Source: Cyanodermella asteris
Lineage: Eukaryota; Ascomycota; Lecanoromycetes; Ostropales; Stictidaceae
Assembly: GCA_900618795.1 (NCBI GenBank)
Contig: UYJD01000004.1
Location: 1,886,726 to 1,950,725, forward strand
Direction: 5' to 3'
Length of the DNA: 64,000 nucleotides
In this document: positions 44,607 through 55,600 of the stretch, piece by piece
Layout of the letters: each line of letters begins with the position of its first letter
Position numbering within the stretch: the stretch's first letter is position 1
Notes under the pieces: model-generated
Databases searched by the model: none
Told to the model about the DNA's origin: nothing
Seen by the model: the letters and a program-made list of their open reading frames with translations, nothing else
Made by a program: the position numbers and the translations under genes

Positions 44607-45285
44607 TTTGAAGCATACAAGCTGTACAAAAGAGATACATGCGCGCCGTGGACTGAATTGTGAGACGGGAGAATGTTTGAGAGACTTGAATCTCAGATAC
44701 AAGAGATCCTGGAAGAAGCGACACGCCTCTAGTGCCTGAAGGCTCGGAAATGGCGCAGCTTTAGCACAAGGCTGAAAGTGGCGCCCAAGGCGGGTGGGCA
44801 GAAGTCATGGCGCATTTGCGGATGAGAATGCCTCTAAATGTCTGTTATCGATAACTTGTGTAACGAAACATAGTAGTAACCTATAAAGCTTGCCAGCATT
44901 TATTTATGTTACTACGCACGATACTATCCCTTGATATAGATATACGTGTAAAAGAAGAGATAAGTAAGTAGGCGCTCGAGGCGCTGCAGCTGCGATCGCG
45001 ACGACGCTTCTACTACCACACAACATTCATCACTTTGCGTCGACAGCGAGCAGGAGCTGCGTGAGGATTTCGCTCAGTGAGATGACCAAGCACTGCAGAG
45101 GCGACAGCGACCGTGCGAAATGGGCCGAAAACAAGTCTCGGTGCAATGCTACAGCGGACAGTCGCGCTTGTGAGCATCCGAGGACTATTTCACGATCACG
45201 GCCGCCATAGTCAGCTGCAGTCAAATGCAGTCAGAAAAGTGGAAACACTAAACAGCACACCGAACGTGGCGCAAATCTGTCCTCA
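44607..45285. other. divergent intergenic region, HET / ABHD12-like
   Basis: A 0.68-kb region with an A/T-rich core (about 44840-44965) that contains TTATCGATAA and an inverted repeat (listed separately). This is the most A/T-rich intergenic patch in the neighbourhood. No gene is visible. Confidence 0.4.
44873..44915. repeat. short inverted repeat in A/T-rich patch
   Basis: GTAGTAAC (44873-44880) and its perfect complement GTTACTAC (44908-44915) flank 27 bp. The arms extend imperfectly into A/T-rich sequence. This could be a hairpin or a remnant of a small inverted-repeat element; the length is too short to decide. Confidence 0.4.
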
Positions 45286-46473
45286 ATGCCCGGTATCAGC
45301 TTTGTCAAACACATTTTGTTTGCAGTGGCAATTGCCTCTCTCGCATATGTCAGCATCCTCTTCGCTTTGACCATACCAGCCATTCAATCTCAAGCAATCT
45401 ATCTCAACCGCGTCGTCCTCACGTGGTTCCAGGACGCCAATCGGCCAGAGCAATGGGGATTTCCCCCCAACCAAGTCACTCCCTTCTATCTTCATACACC
45501 TGACAATCAAAGTCTACATGCCTGGCATATTCTCCCTCCGGGTCTATATCAGAAACATGAGACCGAACTCGCTGCCGAGCCCTCCGGCGCAGCCTCCAAC
45601 ATCAAGTCCCGACTTTCATTCAAACTCCTCCACGAGGACCCAGAGGCCCTGCTCGTCCTCTACTTTCATGGCGCAGCCGGAACCTTAGGATCCGGCTGGA
45701 GGCCACCCAGCTACCGCGCGATTCACGCACTAGAGCCGGAGCGGATACACATCGTGGCAATCGACTATCGAGGCTTCGGCCAAAGCAGCGGGTCCCCATC
45801 CGAAGCCGGTCTCCTCACAGACGCCCACACACTACTCCGCTGGGCCACCGAAGAAGCATCGATCCCGCTCGACAGAATCGTCTTCTTCGCACAAAGCATG
45901 GGCACCGCCGTGGCACTTTCCCTCGCCCACGACCTCGCGGTCTCGACCCCGGTACCCGGAGGTCCAAAGGGCATGGTGTTGGTGGCGCCCTTTTCCACGG
46001 CTGCGGATCTCACGAGGACGTACAGCGTTGCCGGAATCGTCCCGTTGCTCGCCCCCGTGGCCAGGTTTCCGGCCATCTACGCGTTCTTCAAATCGTTCTT
46101 GATCGCAGAATGGCCGAGTGCGAGGTATCTTGCGCAGCTGATTTCGCGCTTCCGTGAGACGGCGACCAGAGCGAAATATGATATAACGATCATTCACGCA
46201 ATGGATGACTGGGATATACCGTGGTCACATAGCGAGGCACTGTTCTGGGGCGCTGTTGCAGAAGCGACTCCAGGCGATGAGGCGGCCTTTAATCGCACGA
46301 AGGCTGCTATTACAAGCAGTACCGTGGCTTTAGGCTGCGAGGGTTCTAGAGATGAGTGGAAAACGGAGAGAGGTAGCTTGAGGAAAGAAATTGTTCCGCA
46401 CGGATTGCATGATCGGATCATGTCTTATCCTGTAGTTAGTCGGGCGATTTTGAAAGCTTTCCAAAAAGGATGA
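45286..46473 (+). CDS. ABHD12-like alpha/beta hydrolase
   Basis: A 395-residue single-exon protein. An N-terminal signal-anchor helix (HILFAVAIASLAYVSILFAL, about residues 9-28) is followed by a lumenal or extracytosolic alpha/beta-hydrolase domain. Features are the oxyanion region LYFHGAAGTLGS, strand VAIDYRGFGQSSGSPSE, nucleophile elbow FAQSMGTA (Ser), the acid in HAMDDWDIPW and the catalytic His in PHGLHDRIMS. This architecture matches ABHD12/BEM46-like serine hydrolases, which act on monoacylglycerols and lysophospholipids at the ER. The exact substrate is inference. The elbow reads A-Q-S-M-G rather than G-x-S-x-G, a variant seen in such families. The start at 45286 places the hydrophobic helix at the N-terminus. 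The frame is intact. Confidence 0.85.
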   Translation: MPGISFVKHILFAVAIASLAYVSILFALTIPAIQSQAIYLNRVVLTWFQDANRPEQWGFPPNQVTPFYLHTPDNQSLHAWHILPPGLYQKHETELAAEPSGAASNIKSRLSFKLLHEDPEALLVLYFHGAAGTLGSGWRPPSYRAIHALEPERIHIVAIDYRGFGQSSGSPSEAGLLTDAHTLLRWATEEASIPLDRIVFFAQSMGTAVALSLAHDLAVSTPVPGGPKGMVLVAPFSTAADLTRTYSVAGIVPLLAPVARFPAIYAFFKSFLIAEWPSARYLAQLISRFRETATRAKYDITIIHAMDDWDIPWSHSEALFWGAVAEATPGDEAAFNRTKAAITSSTVALGCEGSRDEWKTERGSLRKEIVPHGLHDRIMSYPVVSRAILKAFQKG

Positions 46474-46638
46474 ACGCACCCGAAATAGAAAGCGACTTGA
46501 GCATTCGAACCATTTACAAGGGATGATAGACGTGAAGCACCGCGGACCATGCTGGGGTCCTAGAATAAGATTTGATGAGTTCATATTTGTACGTGCAAAT
46601 GCAGAACGTGAGTGCAATCTTCAGGTGGACATCGAACT

Positions 46639-49605
46639 TCATCTACTACCGTACTCCTGCGGGCCCTCCCACCTCGGCTTCAGCCCAGCATCCCACAAGG
46701 GTCTCTCCACCAATGCAACCTCCAACATATTCCCAATAGACCTGCCGTCTTCGTCATCACCGTCCCCATTCGATCTCTCCAGGGGCACAATGCCGAGGAT
46801 TGGTCTATATTTAAATGTATGCCAATGATGCGGCGATTCTGCACCGTCGTCATCCCGATCATGATCCTGTCCATCAATGTCTTCATTCGCTCTGCGCAGT
46901 GCGACGAGCTTTTTCCCCTCTTCGTCATCGCTGTCACCGTCCTCCTGGTCGTCCTCTTCAGCATCGTCGGATGCATCTGTGTCAGCCTCGTCGATAGCTT
47001 GTGCGTGCCGAGAAGCCTCGAAAGCGGTTACTTGCACGTCGCCGTCGGGCATTTGCTCCCCCTTGTGTGTCCTCACGCTGGTGCCAGTGCCAGTGTTCAA
47101 CTTCGAGTCGTGGATCTTGCTGCCTGCGCCGGCATTCTGTTTGATCAGAGCACGCTTGTCCATGTCTATGACGTCTCGCTTACGCTTCTTGCTAATCTGA
47201 TCGTGCGCAACCAGTGCCAATGCGGCAGGGTTCGGCTCCGTAGGCAGATCGCGGTTCAGGTCAAAGAGGAACAGCCAAGAGTTTCCATACAACCACACGC
47301 GAGATTTTTGGTCCTGTACATCCCATACTGCTCCCATGGCCTGGTCGAGAATATTTCTGAAGGCGAGTGGGAAGGTCGCAGGCGAATTTCGCTTCGACCA
47401 GTCCGTGAGCTTGCCGGTTAGGGCGTTAAAGAGCAGGACATCCTGTTTGGCTGTGACGACTAATAGCCTGTCTTCACCATGTGATATTTCATGAGAATGA
47501 GGTGCCGGGTTGTGCCTGGTCGCGTGAAGGCCAATATTTGCGTTCTCTTGTATGACTTGTGCGCTGGGACGGAAAGAGAGGACCACAGGAGCCCCTGGAA
47601 TAAGCGGCAAACGTTCCGAATGAGCCTTCCAATGCTGGCCCAGAATGACTTCGGGATGGTCTTCGTCATCGCTTTCCTCCTCACTCGAATCGTCGTCCGA
47701 TTTTGTTCGAGATGTCGCCTTTCCATTGGTGAGAGCAGTTGCACTCCAGTCCAAATTCTCTGTTCCTTCGAGAACCCAGGTATTGAGCGTGCCACCCAGA
47801 TCGCCTGACACTAGTATCCTGCTGTCACTCGACCATGCAAACCGAGAGATGACATGGTCAAATTCGCCATGCGTACCCCAAACCGCTCTGTGACTGGCTT
47901 GTCCGTGATGTCTCTTGAACTCAACAGCTGTGTCCAGGACTTTCCAGGGCTGCTTCTCCTCTTCTTTGTTACGTTGTAGGCGATAGAGTCGAAGAGAGTT
48001 GTTCGATGGACTGGCTGAAATCCATTTTCCGTCGGGCGAGAAGCGAATCAGCTTGAGACCAACAGACGCAGCAGCTTTAGGAAGGTCTACTTTCGAGACC
48101 CGGTATGTGGATGCCGATTTTCTGGGTCGGAGGTGAAACAGCTTGAGTACAGACATTGATGCAATAGCAACGAGGTCGCCAGACGGACTAATGTCAGCAG
48201 ATGTGATAGACTCTTCTCCTTGTATCGCGATCCGTGCCACAAGCTTTTGCCGTGATGGTTCGCCTTCTTCAGGCTCCTCGGAATCGTCTTCTGCTTGGTC
48301 TCGAGGCGGAATGTACCAGACGCTGACCTCACGTTCCCACCAGCTGAGCATTAAACGCGACTTTGGCGCACTGCAGACTGAAGACGAGCTTGGGAATGCT
48401 GGGAGCGTGCGGTGGTTTTCTTGGCCAAATGTTCGAAGCGGGTTAATGATTGGCGCAGCGTCGAGAACCCCCGATATGACCACGGACATCTGCTTACTTT
48501 CGAAGGTCGCCATTGCCTTGACATCGCTCTCGTGATTTCGTTGGTGGGAAACAGCCGACCATCGACCTTTACCGCCCTTTGTCTCTGGCGTAACCCTCTG
48601 GTATAATGTCGTTCTGCGGTCCATTCCCCCGCTAAGTAATAGCGTGCTGTCGTGACTTGTTGCGAGCGACAGGACGTCTGCCAAATGGCTCTTGAGCCTC
48701 TGGAGAAGGGTGAAGTTTTTGGCATCCCAAATCTTGATCTCGCCGGCAGAGTCACCAGATACGATTGTATCGTCGCGTAACACCTTGACGGTCCAGACAA
48801 GCGTCTCTGATGGCCCACCTTTGCCGGCGGTCCCAAGCGACATTTGTTTGATCATCCGGCCCCGTCCGGCAACTTCATATACTCTAATCATGCTGTCCGA
48901 GTATCCGGCCACGATTTTGTCTCTGCCATACCAAGCGAGGCTCATAACCCTTGGCTTCTTACCACTACTCCGCTGCAAAGTCTTCATGTAAGTCAACTCC
49001 CCTTCTGCAGTGGAGAGCAGCGCAATGCTACCATCGCCGCATCCAAGCGCCAACAGCTGCTCATGTCTGGGATCCAAAGGCTCCTCTGAGCTCTTGCTGC
49101 CCTTCTTCTGTCCTTCCGAGGGGCCCCATCTCGGCTGCGCTGCCATACACCACACCTCCGACTGGCCTGCAGCTGTGTGTCTCAATGGCTGTCCGGTGGC
49201 CAGGTCCCACTCGGTAACGTGCGTCGAATATCCGATGCTGAACAATCGCAGTTTCCCAGCGGTTTTCCTGCCCTCGAGGGTCTCTCCCTCGAAATCCTGC
49301 GTCCATGCCAGCCCCTCTATCGTCCGATCTTTGCCGCCGCGCAGAATAGTCTCCTGTGACCATGTGGCTCCGCTGCCCGACACATTTGATGTAGCTAATG
49401 ATTGTCTTGAGGTTGAATTGTTCGCAGTACTGGCGGCACCGGACCGACTTTGTGGATTCCAGATCTCGATGTCACCGTTCGCACGCCCGAGGGCAAGTCG
49501 CAGCTGCGGCGGTGTGGGCTCGTTGATATTGGAACGGTGAGAGAAGGCAAGAGCGTTGATCTCATGAGCTGGGAATGGGACGAATCTTATGCGATGGACG
49601 TCCAT
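46639..49605 (-). CDS. UTP4: Utp4 (Cirhin), small-subunit processome WD40 protein
   Basis: A 988-residue single-exon protein. Utp4 belongs to the UtpA (t-UTP) subcomplex that binds nascent 35S pre-rRNA and starts SSU processome assembly in the nucleolus. The opening MDVHRIRFVPFPAHEINALAFSH is diagnostic of the family, followed by two WD40 propellers (for example RLALGRANGDIEIWN, ATGQPLRHTAAGQS, VSGDSAGEIKIWDAKNF, LLLSGGMDRRTTLYQR, ISPSGDLVAIASMSVLKLF, VSGDLGGTLNTWVL). The C-terminal part has a long acidic insert (DASDDAEEDDQEDGDSDDEE) before the end segment TFKYRPILGIVPL, making it somewhat longer than yeast Utp4. The frame is intact. Together with Rsa4 at 2.8 kb it gives two ribosome biogenesis factors in the window, without evidence of linkage. 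Confidence 0.95.
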   Translation of the reverse strand: MDVHRIRFVPFPAHEINALAFSHRSNINEPTPPQLRLALGRANGDIEIWNPQSRSGAASTANNSTSRQSLATSNVSGSGATWSQETILRGGKDRTIEGLAWTQDFEGETLEGRKTAGKLRLFSIGYSTHVTEWDLATGQPLRHTAAGQSEVWCMAAQPRWGPSEGQKKGSKSSEEPLDPRHEQLLALGCGDGSIALLSTAEGELTYMKTLQRSSGKKPRVMSLAWYGRDKIVAGYSDSMIRVYEVAGRGRMIKQMSLGTAGKGGPSETLVWTVKVLRDDTIVSGDSAGEIKIWDAKNFTLLQRLKSHLADVLSLATSHDSTLLLSGGMDRRTTLYQRVTPETKGGKGRWSAVSHQRNHESDVKAMATFESKQMSVVISGVLDAAPIINPLRTFGQENHRTLPAFPSSSSVCSAPKSRLMLSWWEREVSVWYIPPRDQAEDDSEEPEEGEPSRQKLVARIAIQGEESITSADISPSGDLVAIASMSVLKLFHLRPRKSASTYRVSKVDLPKAAASVGLKLIRFSPDGKWISASPSNNSLRLYRLQRNKEEEKQPWKVLDTAVEFKRHHGQASHRAVWGTHGEFDHVISRFAWSSDSRILVSGDLGGTLNTWVLEGTENLDWSATALTNGKATSRTKSDDDSSEEESDDEDHPEVILGQHWKAHSERLPLIPGAPVVLSFRPSAQVIQENANIGLHATRHNPAPHSHEISHGEDRLLVVTAKQDVLLFNALTGKLTDWSKRNSPATFPLAFRNILDQAMGAVWDVQDQKSRVWLYGNSWLFLFDLNRDLPTEPNPAALALVAHDQISKKRKRDVIDMDKRALIKQNAGAGSKIHDSKLNTGTGTSVRTHKGEQMPDGDVQVTAFEASRHAQAIDEADTDASDDAEEDDQEDGDSDDEEGKKLVALRRANEDIDGQDHDRDDDGAESPHHWHTFKYRPILGIVPLERSNGDGDDEDGRSIGNMLEVALVERPLWDAGLKPRWEGPQEYGSR

Positions 49606-51359
49606 GGTGCGCGGTTGAACTCGCAGCTAGGTGTGCACGTCGAGCCGCTGTGCAGGTTTGCGGAGCGCGAACAGTGAGAAGAACAACGAGCGTCTGCAGG
49701 GGCACGACCCAACTGGCGTCGGGGTAAAGAAAGAATGTTAGACTTGATGACTTCTCATCTTTACTGTGCGATTCTTGCAGAACTGTAGGGTCTCTGCAGA
49801 TCTTTGGATCGTCGATTGAAGCTCGATAAATGTCCCGCGGAAAGAAAGGAAAGCTCGGAAAGTCACAAAATTCCAAGTTCGACGGGCGAAACTCCGAAAG
49901 CTGCTGAACCTCGAGATGATCTGCGCTGTCCGCCGAACGGACAAAAGCCGAGGAGACCAACGTCTTCCTGCAGACACTTGCGCAATATCCGATGTACCTG
50001 GAAGACTACTTAAGAAAACGGCTTTGCGCGTCAGATTAGCGATCTGTATTCTCGCCGTTATGAAGGTATCTATGGAGGTATTGGTCGATGTAATGCATGT
50101 AGAGGGTTCCTCATAAATCCTACTGCTTTCTTCCTTGACCAGCATCTCGTTCGATGAACGCGCAGCTTACATGTACATATGTATTTCCGACGCTGGCTCT
50201 TCTACTCTGGAGCAATCGTGATCAGCCTACTTTGAGCCTAGCTCGGCTGGATCTCTGTGCACGGCCAGGAAGAATTTATTTTGCGTCAAATGTTATCTAA
50301 TGTACAAATTCAGTTAACGGCTTGGACATCATGATTGCTACGACAGCTCTCAAGCTCTGGTCTCACAGCAAGCATATTGTCAGCAAGGCATCTGCTATCG
50401 TTCGACTCGGAATTTAGGTCCCTTGTTAGGGGCTGGAACTACAGAGCCCGAGGAACGTGCTCATCCTGATGGACTACCAAGGGGTTTAAATTTGTGTCGC
50501 TTGGGCGCCGTCAGATACGGGTAGAAAGCGCCTCAGTCACGCCAAGCCCATCACGTCTACGACGCATACAGCAGCCCAGCCCCATGTGAGTATCTACTGG
50601 AATCTGCGTGTCACATCGCTGAGAACAAGGGAGGTTTGATTGGTGAACAGCCATCTGATTCAGCGCAGCTAGAATACACATGGCACTGACTCTATGAGAC
50701 AGTCGAGATCCAAGCAATTTGGTATCTCTGATTTTGGGAGGCATGGTTGCCGAGCCCACATCGTCCACCACCGCAAATCGATCATCTCTCCGTTTTATGG
50801 ATGATTCACCGCTGCAGTCTGCCGCTCCATCTCAAGCAAGGCCTCGCCTTCGCGTATATTCGGCGGACAGCAATCGTCGCAATCCTCCATTACCCCGTCC
50901 CATTGCATCTGAATGCGCTCGCTCTCCACGTTCCGAGTCCACTCACTCGATGCTCTGAGCACTCCACAGCAAGACAGATCTTCTTCAGATCTTGAATCCG
51001 TCGCCGATACAGCAATACAAGAGCCTCGAGCCATTTCGCCGTCCCTTTTACTCGACCCATCCTCCCTTTTTGGTGTCCGTAGTGTGACAGTCTGTAGGTG
51101 CAGCAAATATTAACCGAAAACCGAAGCCACCCATTCTTTCGCGGGTGGCAGATGACAATCAAAGGAAGTATTTTGTTGCTCGAACGCTCAGCATGCAAGT
51201 AAAAGACAAAGTATGACAGGTGTTGGAAATTGTGGTTATACACAACAAGTTGTTTGCTCGTCGGGGTATCATCGTGATGTATTGTTTGCTATCCGAAAGG
51301 CAAGGCAAAGGCCTTGCCCAATCTGGGGTGTGAAGGGTTCATCCTGTAGATTCGGTGGA
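49606..51359. other. 1.75-kb intergenic region between Utp4 and cyclin
   Basis: This is the upstream region of Utp4 and the 3' flank of the cyclin. Several short overlapping ORFs on both strands (for example 50145-49738 minus, 51213-51704 plus) lack recognisable features or run antisense into the cyclin. I support no gene here. Confidence 0.4.
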
Positions 51360-52601
51360 CTACATGACCATGACATTCGGGTCATAGTACTGTGCCGGCA
51401 TGCCTGGCTGCATCGGCTGCATATATGGCGAGGTGTGGCAGTAGGAGGCCGAGCTAGGAGTAGGTGTGGGAGGTGCTATGACTTGGATGACGGGAATGCC
51501 CATTTGCATGTTGTAAGCCTTTTGCTGTGCGGCGTGGAATTGCTCATTCTCGGGAGTCAGGGGCGGCGTGATCATCATGGCTGGTCCGTATGGGTTCTTC
51601 TGTGGAGTGTTGTACGATACGCTGTCTTGGGCGAATTCCTCAGCGGGTTGTCTTGGCGGAGTGCCTGGTCCAGCAGCGTGTTCATCCTGCTGTGCCCTGA
51701 GTAGCCAGTTATCCAAAACTGATGCCACACAATCCATGTTGGGGTGTCGAAACACATTCTTCATGACCTTGCTAGGGCCAGGCAAGATATCGAGGAGAGC
51801 TTGGATGATGCGACCATCGTAATGGAAAGTCCAAGGGGCCTGGCCCTGAGCATTGTCCTGCTTGCCCGTGATCGCGCGAGATAGGTCCAACGAGGCCTTG
51901 GCCAGTTCAGAAGGGCGGACAGACACGAAGTCCCGATGCATCAAAGCCATTGTGGATACGTAAAGGGCCATGTGCTTGACTTCCGAGTCGAAGAGCGTGC
52001 CTTCCATGGCATAGCTCAGGAATTCGTCGACAGTAGGACTGCCAACTAGCCAGTCGAGGTTGGTGAGGACGTGGCGTTCCATCTGGATGAACATGTCTTC
52101 ATCGTACTGGTCGCAGCACATGCTTTGAAGTTCGCGGATGTGAGGGACACGCTTACTGGCCTCGCCATACTTTGACGCAATCAGGAGAGCGGTGCAACCC
52201 ACGAGCTGGTAGTGCTTCTTGAAGACGACACGGCGAGAGCAATACCTGTCGAGAATGTTGACTGCCAGAAAGAGTGTCTCAGGTAGGAGGCTCATCGACT
52301 GGTGAACTTCAAGCAAAAAGTCCAAAAGGTAGGGACGCATGTGCCACTTGATCTCGGTCTGCATGTCGATGCTCCAGGCGTCGGGGAGAGTTCTGAACTC
52401 GAGATCGTGCAACCAAATCAAGATGTCTTCGCCATACTGATCCTTATCCTTCTCGGACATGTTGTTTGCAATAATGTCCTGACAGTGACGCTTCCTCTGT
52501 GCTTCGATCTGCATCTGCCTGCGTCGACCCAGCTGTTTTTGATGGTCCATGTCGTCACCTTCGGTGAAGGAGGAGGAGCAATGGCCCCATTGGTGAGCCA
52601 T
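51360..52601 (-). CDS. G1-type (Cln/Puc1-like) cyclin
   Basis: A 413-residue protein with an N-terminal cyclin box at roughly residues 60-190. Key segments are WSIDMQTEIKWHMRPYLLDF (the M-R-P-Y-L-L-D-F stretch is the MRAILVDW-like motif), LPETLFLAVNILDRYCSRR, YQLVGCTALLIASKYGE, RELQSMCCDQYDEDMFIQME and LTNLDWLVGSPTVDEF. This is the pattern of fungal G1/S cyclins that activate Cdc28/Cdk1. The C-terminus is Pro/Gln-rich (TPPLTPENEQF, TPTPSSASY), with TP and SP sites typical of PEST-regulated cyclins. The start at 52601 (MAHQWGHCSSSF) is preferred. The frame is open to 52772, but that extension is a Phe/Leu-rich stretch that looks like intron or leader and includes a possible acceptor near 52670. 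The upstream 1.4 kb shows no other gene, which suggests a long leader. Confidence 0.85.
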   Translation of the reverse strand: MAHQWGHCSSSFTEGDDMDHQKQLGRRRQMQIEAQRKRHCQDIIANNMSEKDKDQYGEDILIWLHDLEFRTLPDAWSIDMQTEIKWHMRPYLLDFLLEVHQSMSLLPETLFLAVNILDRYCSRRVVFKKHYQLVGCTALLIASKYGEASKRVPHIRELQSMCCDQYDEDMFIQMERHVLTNLDWLVGSPTVDEFLSYAMEGTLFDSEVKHMALYVSTMALMHRDFVSVRPSELAKASLDLSRAITGKQDNAQGQAPWTFHYDGRIIQALLDILPGPSKVMKNVFRHPNMDCVASVLDNWLLRAQQDEHAAGPGTPPRQPAEEFAQDSVSYNTPQKNPYGPAMMITPPLTPENEQFHAAQQKAYNMQMGIPVIQVIAPPTPTPSSASYCHTSPYMQPMQPGMPAQYYDPNVMVM

Positions 52602-55600
52602 ATTGGTGTTTGGGCGAAGTTCTTGACCGAAACTGTCTTGGGTATCGAAGAGAGTGTAATCTTGTGCAACGAATGGCACAAGTGATCCACAGAAGATCAA
52701 TAGTAAACTAAAATTAAAGATCGTAGTCAAGTTGGGTGGTCGACAAAAGAGTGAACGAGTTCGATGGCTCAATAGTTATTAGCCAGAACTCAACGTCGAG
52801 CAGGACCTAGAAAGAGAGCTGGAATGCCAAAACGATTAGCACAAAACGATATAGATGAAGGAGGAGATTGAGTTGTAAGACTCGATCATGAAACGGAGGC
52901 TGCACTATACCTTTCTGGGGCCCTGTTCAAGAATGTGGCTGCTGGGCGATCCAAAAGGTGGAGCCGGCGGTAGCGAAGATCACTAGAGCTGTAATCCGGA
53001 GTGAGTCTCGCCAGCTAGGAGGCCGCAACGTCTGCTCAAGCACGCAGAATTGACGGCCCTTGAGGGTAGGTGTCTAAAAACGATAGAAGATTCTGTCGAC
53101 AGGTTGACAACGATGAAGTCGTCAGGGCTGGTTCAAAATCTTGGAGAAGACAGGAGAGAGTATCTGTGACAATAATGGTCAGAACGAAATCTTTCAAGCG
53201 TGGCAAAGAGCGTGGCAGAGTTGATCCAGGGTGATGTGGAGACGGTGGATGGCTCACTGGGGCCGGAGGGTTGAGTTGAAGATTGAGTCGGGATAGGGAC
53301 TGGCGAATGCGAGTGTGCCAGGTCGCGTGCTCGGACCTCTGCCCTAGGCCAGTGCGTATGTGAAGGTGACAATTGCCTGCCTCTGAAGAGGTGTGGAATT
53401 GGGTTTGCAGGTGTGAAATTGGAAAGTGGTGGCTGCTGTGTCTGGAATGTGTGCAGCTCTTTTGGATTCACTGTGAGCTGAGGCGGGCAGGCAGGCCGTT
53501 TAAATCACACTTTTGCAGCCGAGCACAGCAGTAGTCAAGAGACAACGCCAACCCCGGTTCGGGACAGCAAGTTGCTCTTGAATGCCCAGCCATGCTTGCC
53601 TGACCTCGAGTTGCAGCCATTCACGATCCTCTGCCTCGACTCCGACGACGTGCTGATGCCCATGATTGCCGCTGGGTGACTAGGCCCGCTCCGAGGACGC
53701 AGGGCGACGGCAGGAAGCTCACGAGTCTGCCACCAATGGTCTAAATGACAGCCCAACATCCGTATAGAGCCTGCGTCAGGCCTATTGTGACTCCCTCGTC
53801 TTTCTCGGAAGACCCCGGTTGGTCCGAACACGCCATGCGAATTATTCACAGCACCAGGTCCACTTACCAACTATCTTCCAAACGGGTGTCCAACAATCGA
53901 CCAGCGAATGTATCGACAACCAGGCCCCAATTGAGTTAACGACTGAGGCACAAGAGGGTCGAAGGGCCGCAAGGCTCTTCAATGACTCGGACTGAAGAAT
54001 CACACAGGGCCCAGGCACAATTCACAATTCGGCCGGTGTTTTAAAGAGCGACTGTTTCGACGACAAGGACGGGGAAAAGGACGACTCGGAGGAGACGTGA
54101 GAGGAGAGGAGACAGCCCAATTGCCGTGGGAGGAACGGACGCTGTGGTGTTGCGTCCTCACGACTGGAGCTCGATCGACTGGCGGAGAGGTGCCCTGGCG
54201 TTCATGGGAGCAGCCACGGATTCCCTACGTTCCGACTCGAAGCTCCTGTGCAGCAGACAGGAGACAGACGAGAGGAACACTGGTGGTAATGAGGGAATGG
54301 GGAGAGGAGGGCGTTGTCGTGGGTGAAGAGGAGGAGAGGAGTGGTGATGGCCGAGCGAGAAACAGGACGGGCGAGGTCGATGTAAAGGTAGCCAGTCGCC
54401 AGGAGGCCTCTGCGGGCAGGATGGACGGACTGGCTCCTCTCTGAGGGCTCTGGCTGGCTGCGAAAGACGACGACAAGACAGAGCGACGCAGGCTAGCGTG
54501 AGCTGCATGCTGCTGGCCTCTCAGAAACGGCGTGCGACTGTTGGAAGTACCGACTTGCGGAACGGGGATGGGCGCCCACAGCGCGGCGACGCTCTGCCCA
54601 ATCGCCGCTCGCGATGCCAGCAAGGTCAGCTCGCTGCTTCGACGCGACTATACGTTCTACTGCTCCAGCCCGGCTCACGGTGAAGCGTTGACAGGAGTAT
54701 GATGAGCTGCTGCTGCTGCTGCTGTCGTGCCGACGTCCCGCTCGGCCCCCAGAGTCGCCTGTCAAGTGCCAGCCAGGCTCAGTTGTCACCAGCCAGCTGC
54801 CCAGTCTTCAGCCCGCCAGCCAGACCTACCCCGGTCCGCACGGCCATCCAGCCAAGGCCGATTAGCCAAAGCTCCCCTATAATCTCGTCTCCAGCAGATA
54901 GCAGCAGCACCGCTATCCTGGTCGTGTTGACGTCCCTGGGGATTATGCGTTGCTCGACGCCTTTCCGGTAACTGCTGACACCAAACCGGCGTCAAAAATT
55001 TGGGACCTCATTATTCTCCCGGCTCCACCAGCGCTGAGATTGACACTCCGCCAACGCTCTACACGTGCGTGTATACTGAGATTTTCCTGCCATGGCCTGC
55101 CCCAGGACTATCGACGAGACTCAGAACTCCACAGACATGCTGCTGGTGCGCCGTTGTCCGGTTGTCACAACTCCTGCCTGCCCGCCGCCGGGTGTCTGTC
55201 TGCTGCTGGGGCTCCGGGATTGGCGCTGAGCGGGTCAAAGCGACGCTGCAGCATTGCCGTCTCACAATCACGGCTGTGTCACCGGATTGGAGGTCGCCAG
55301 CAACTCAAAACATGTGAGGCAGCTCAGACACCCAAACACAACTGTCCGTCTTTGTCATGTACGACCTGAGTCAAGGACCAACCGGCCCTGAGCTACAGAT
55401 CCCAGTCTATGCAGGCTCATCTCGGGAGCGAGTCTGATGAGTCTCCACGGAGTAATAGACGCAGCATGATGCTTGCCATGATTCTCGTCGCGTGCTCTAC
55501 GACTGACTGGCCAGTTCCGGTCGGCGTCATGGCCCGCACATGCTTTCTAGTGCCTGTCCAGCCTTTACGAAACAGTAGGATCGTCCATTGGTGTGTCGAC

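Noticed and set aside
46612-47421. 269-residue hydrophobic plus-strand ORF
   Set aside because: It is antisense to the C-terminal acidic part of Utp4; the hydrophobicity is the complement of acidic codons.
54347-54390. tRNA-like A-box (GATGGCCGAGC)
   Set aside because: No matching B-box or cloverleaf follows at the right distance.
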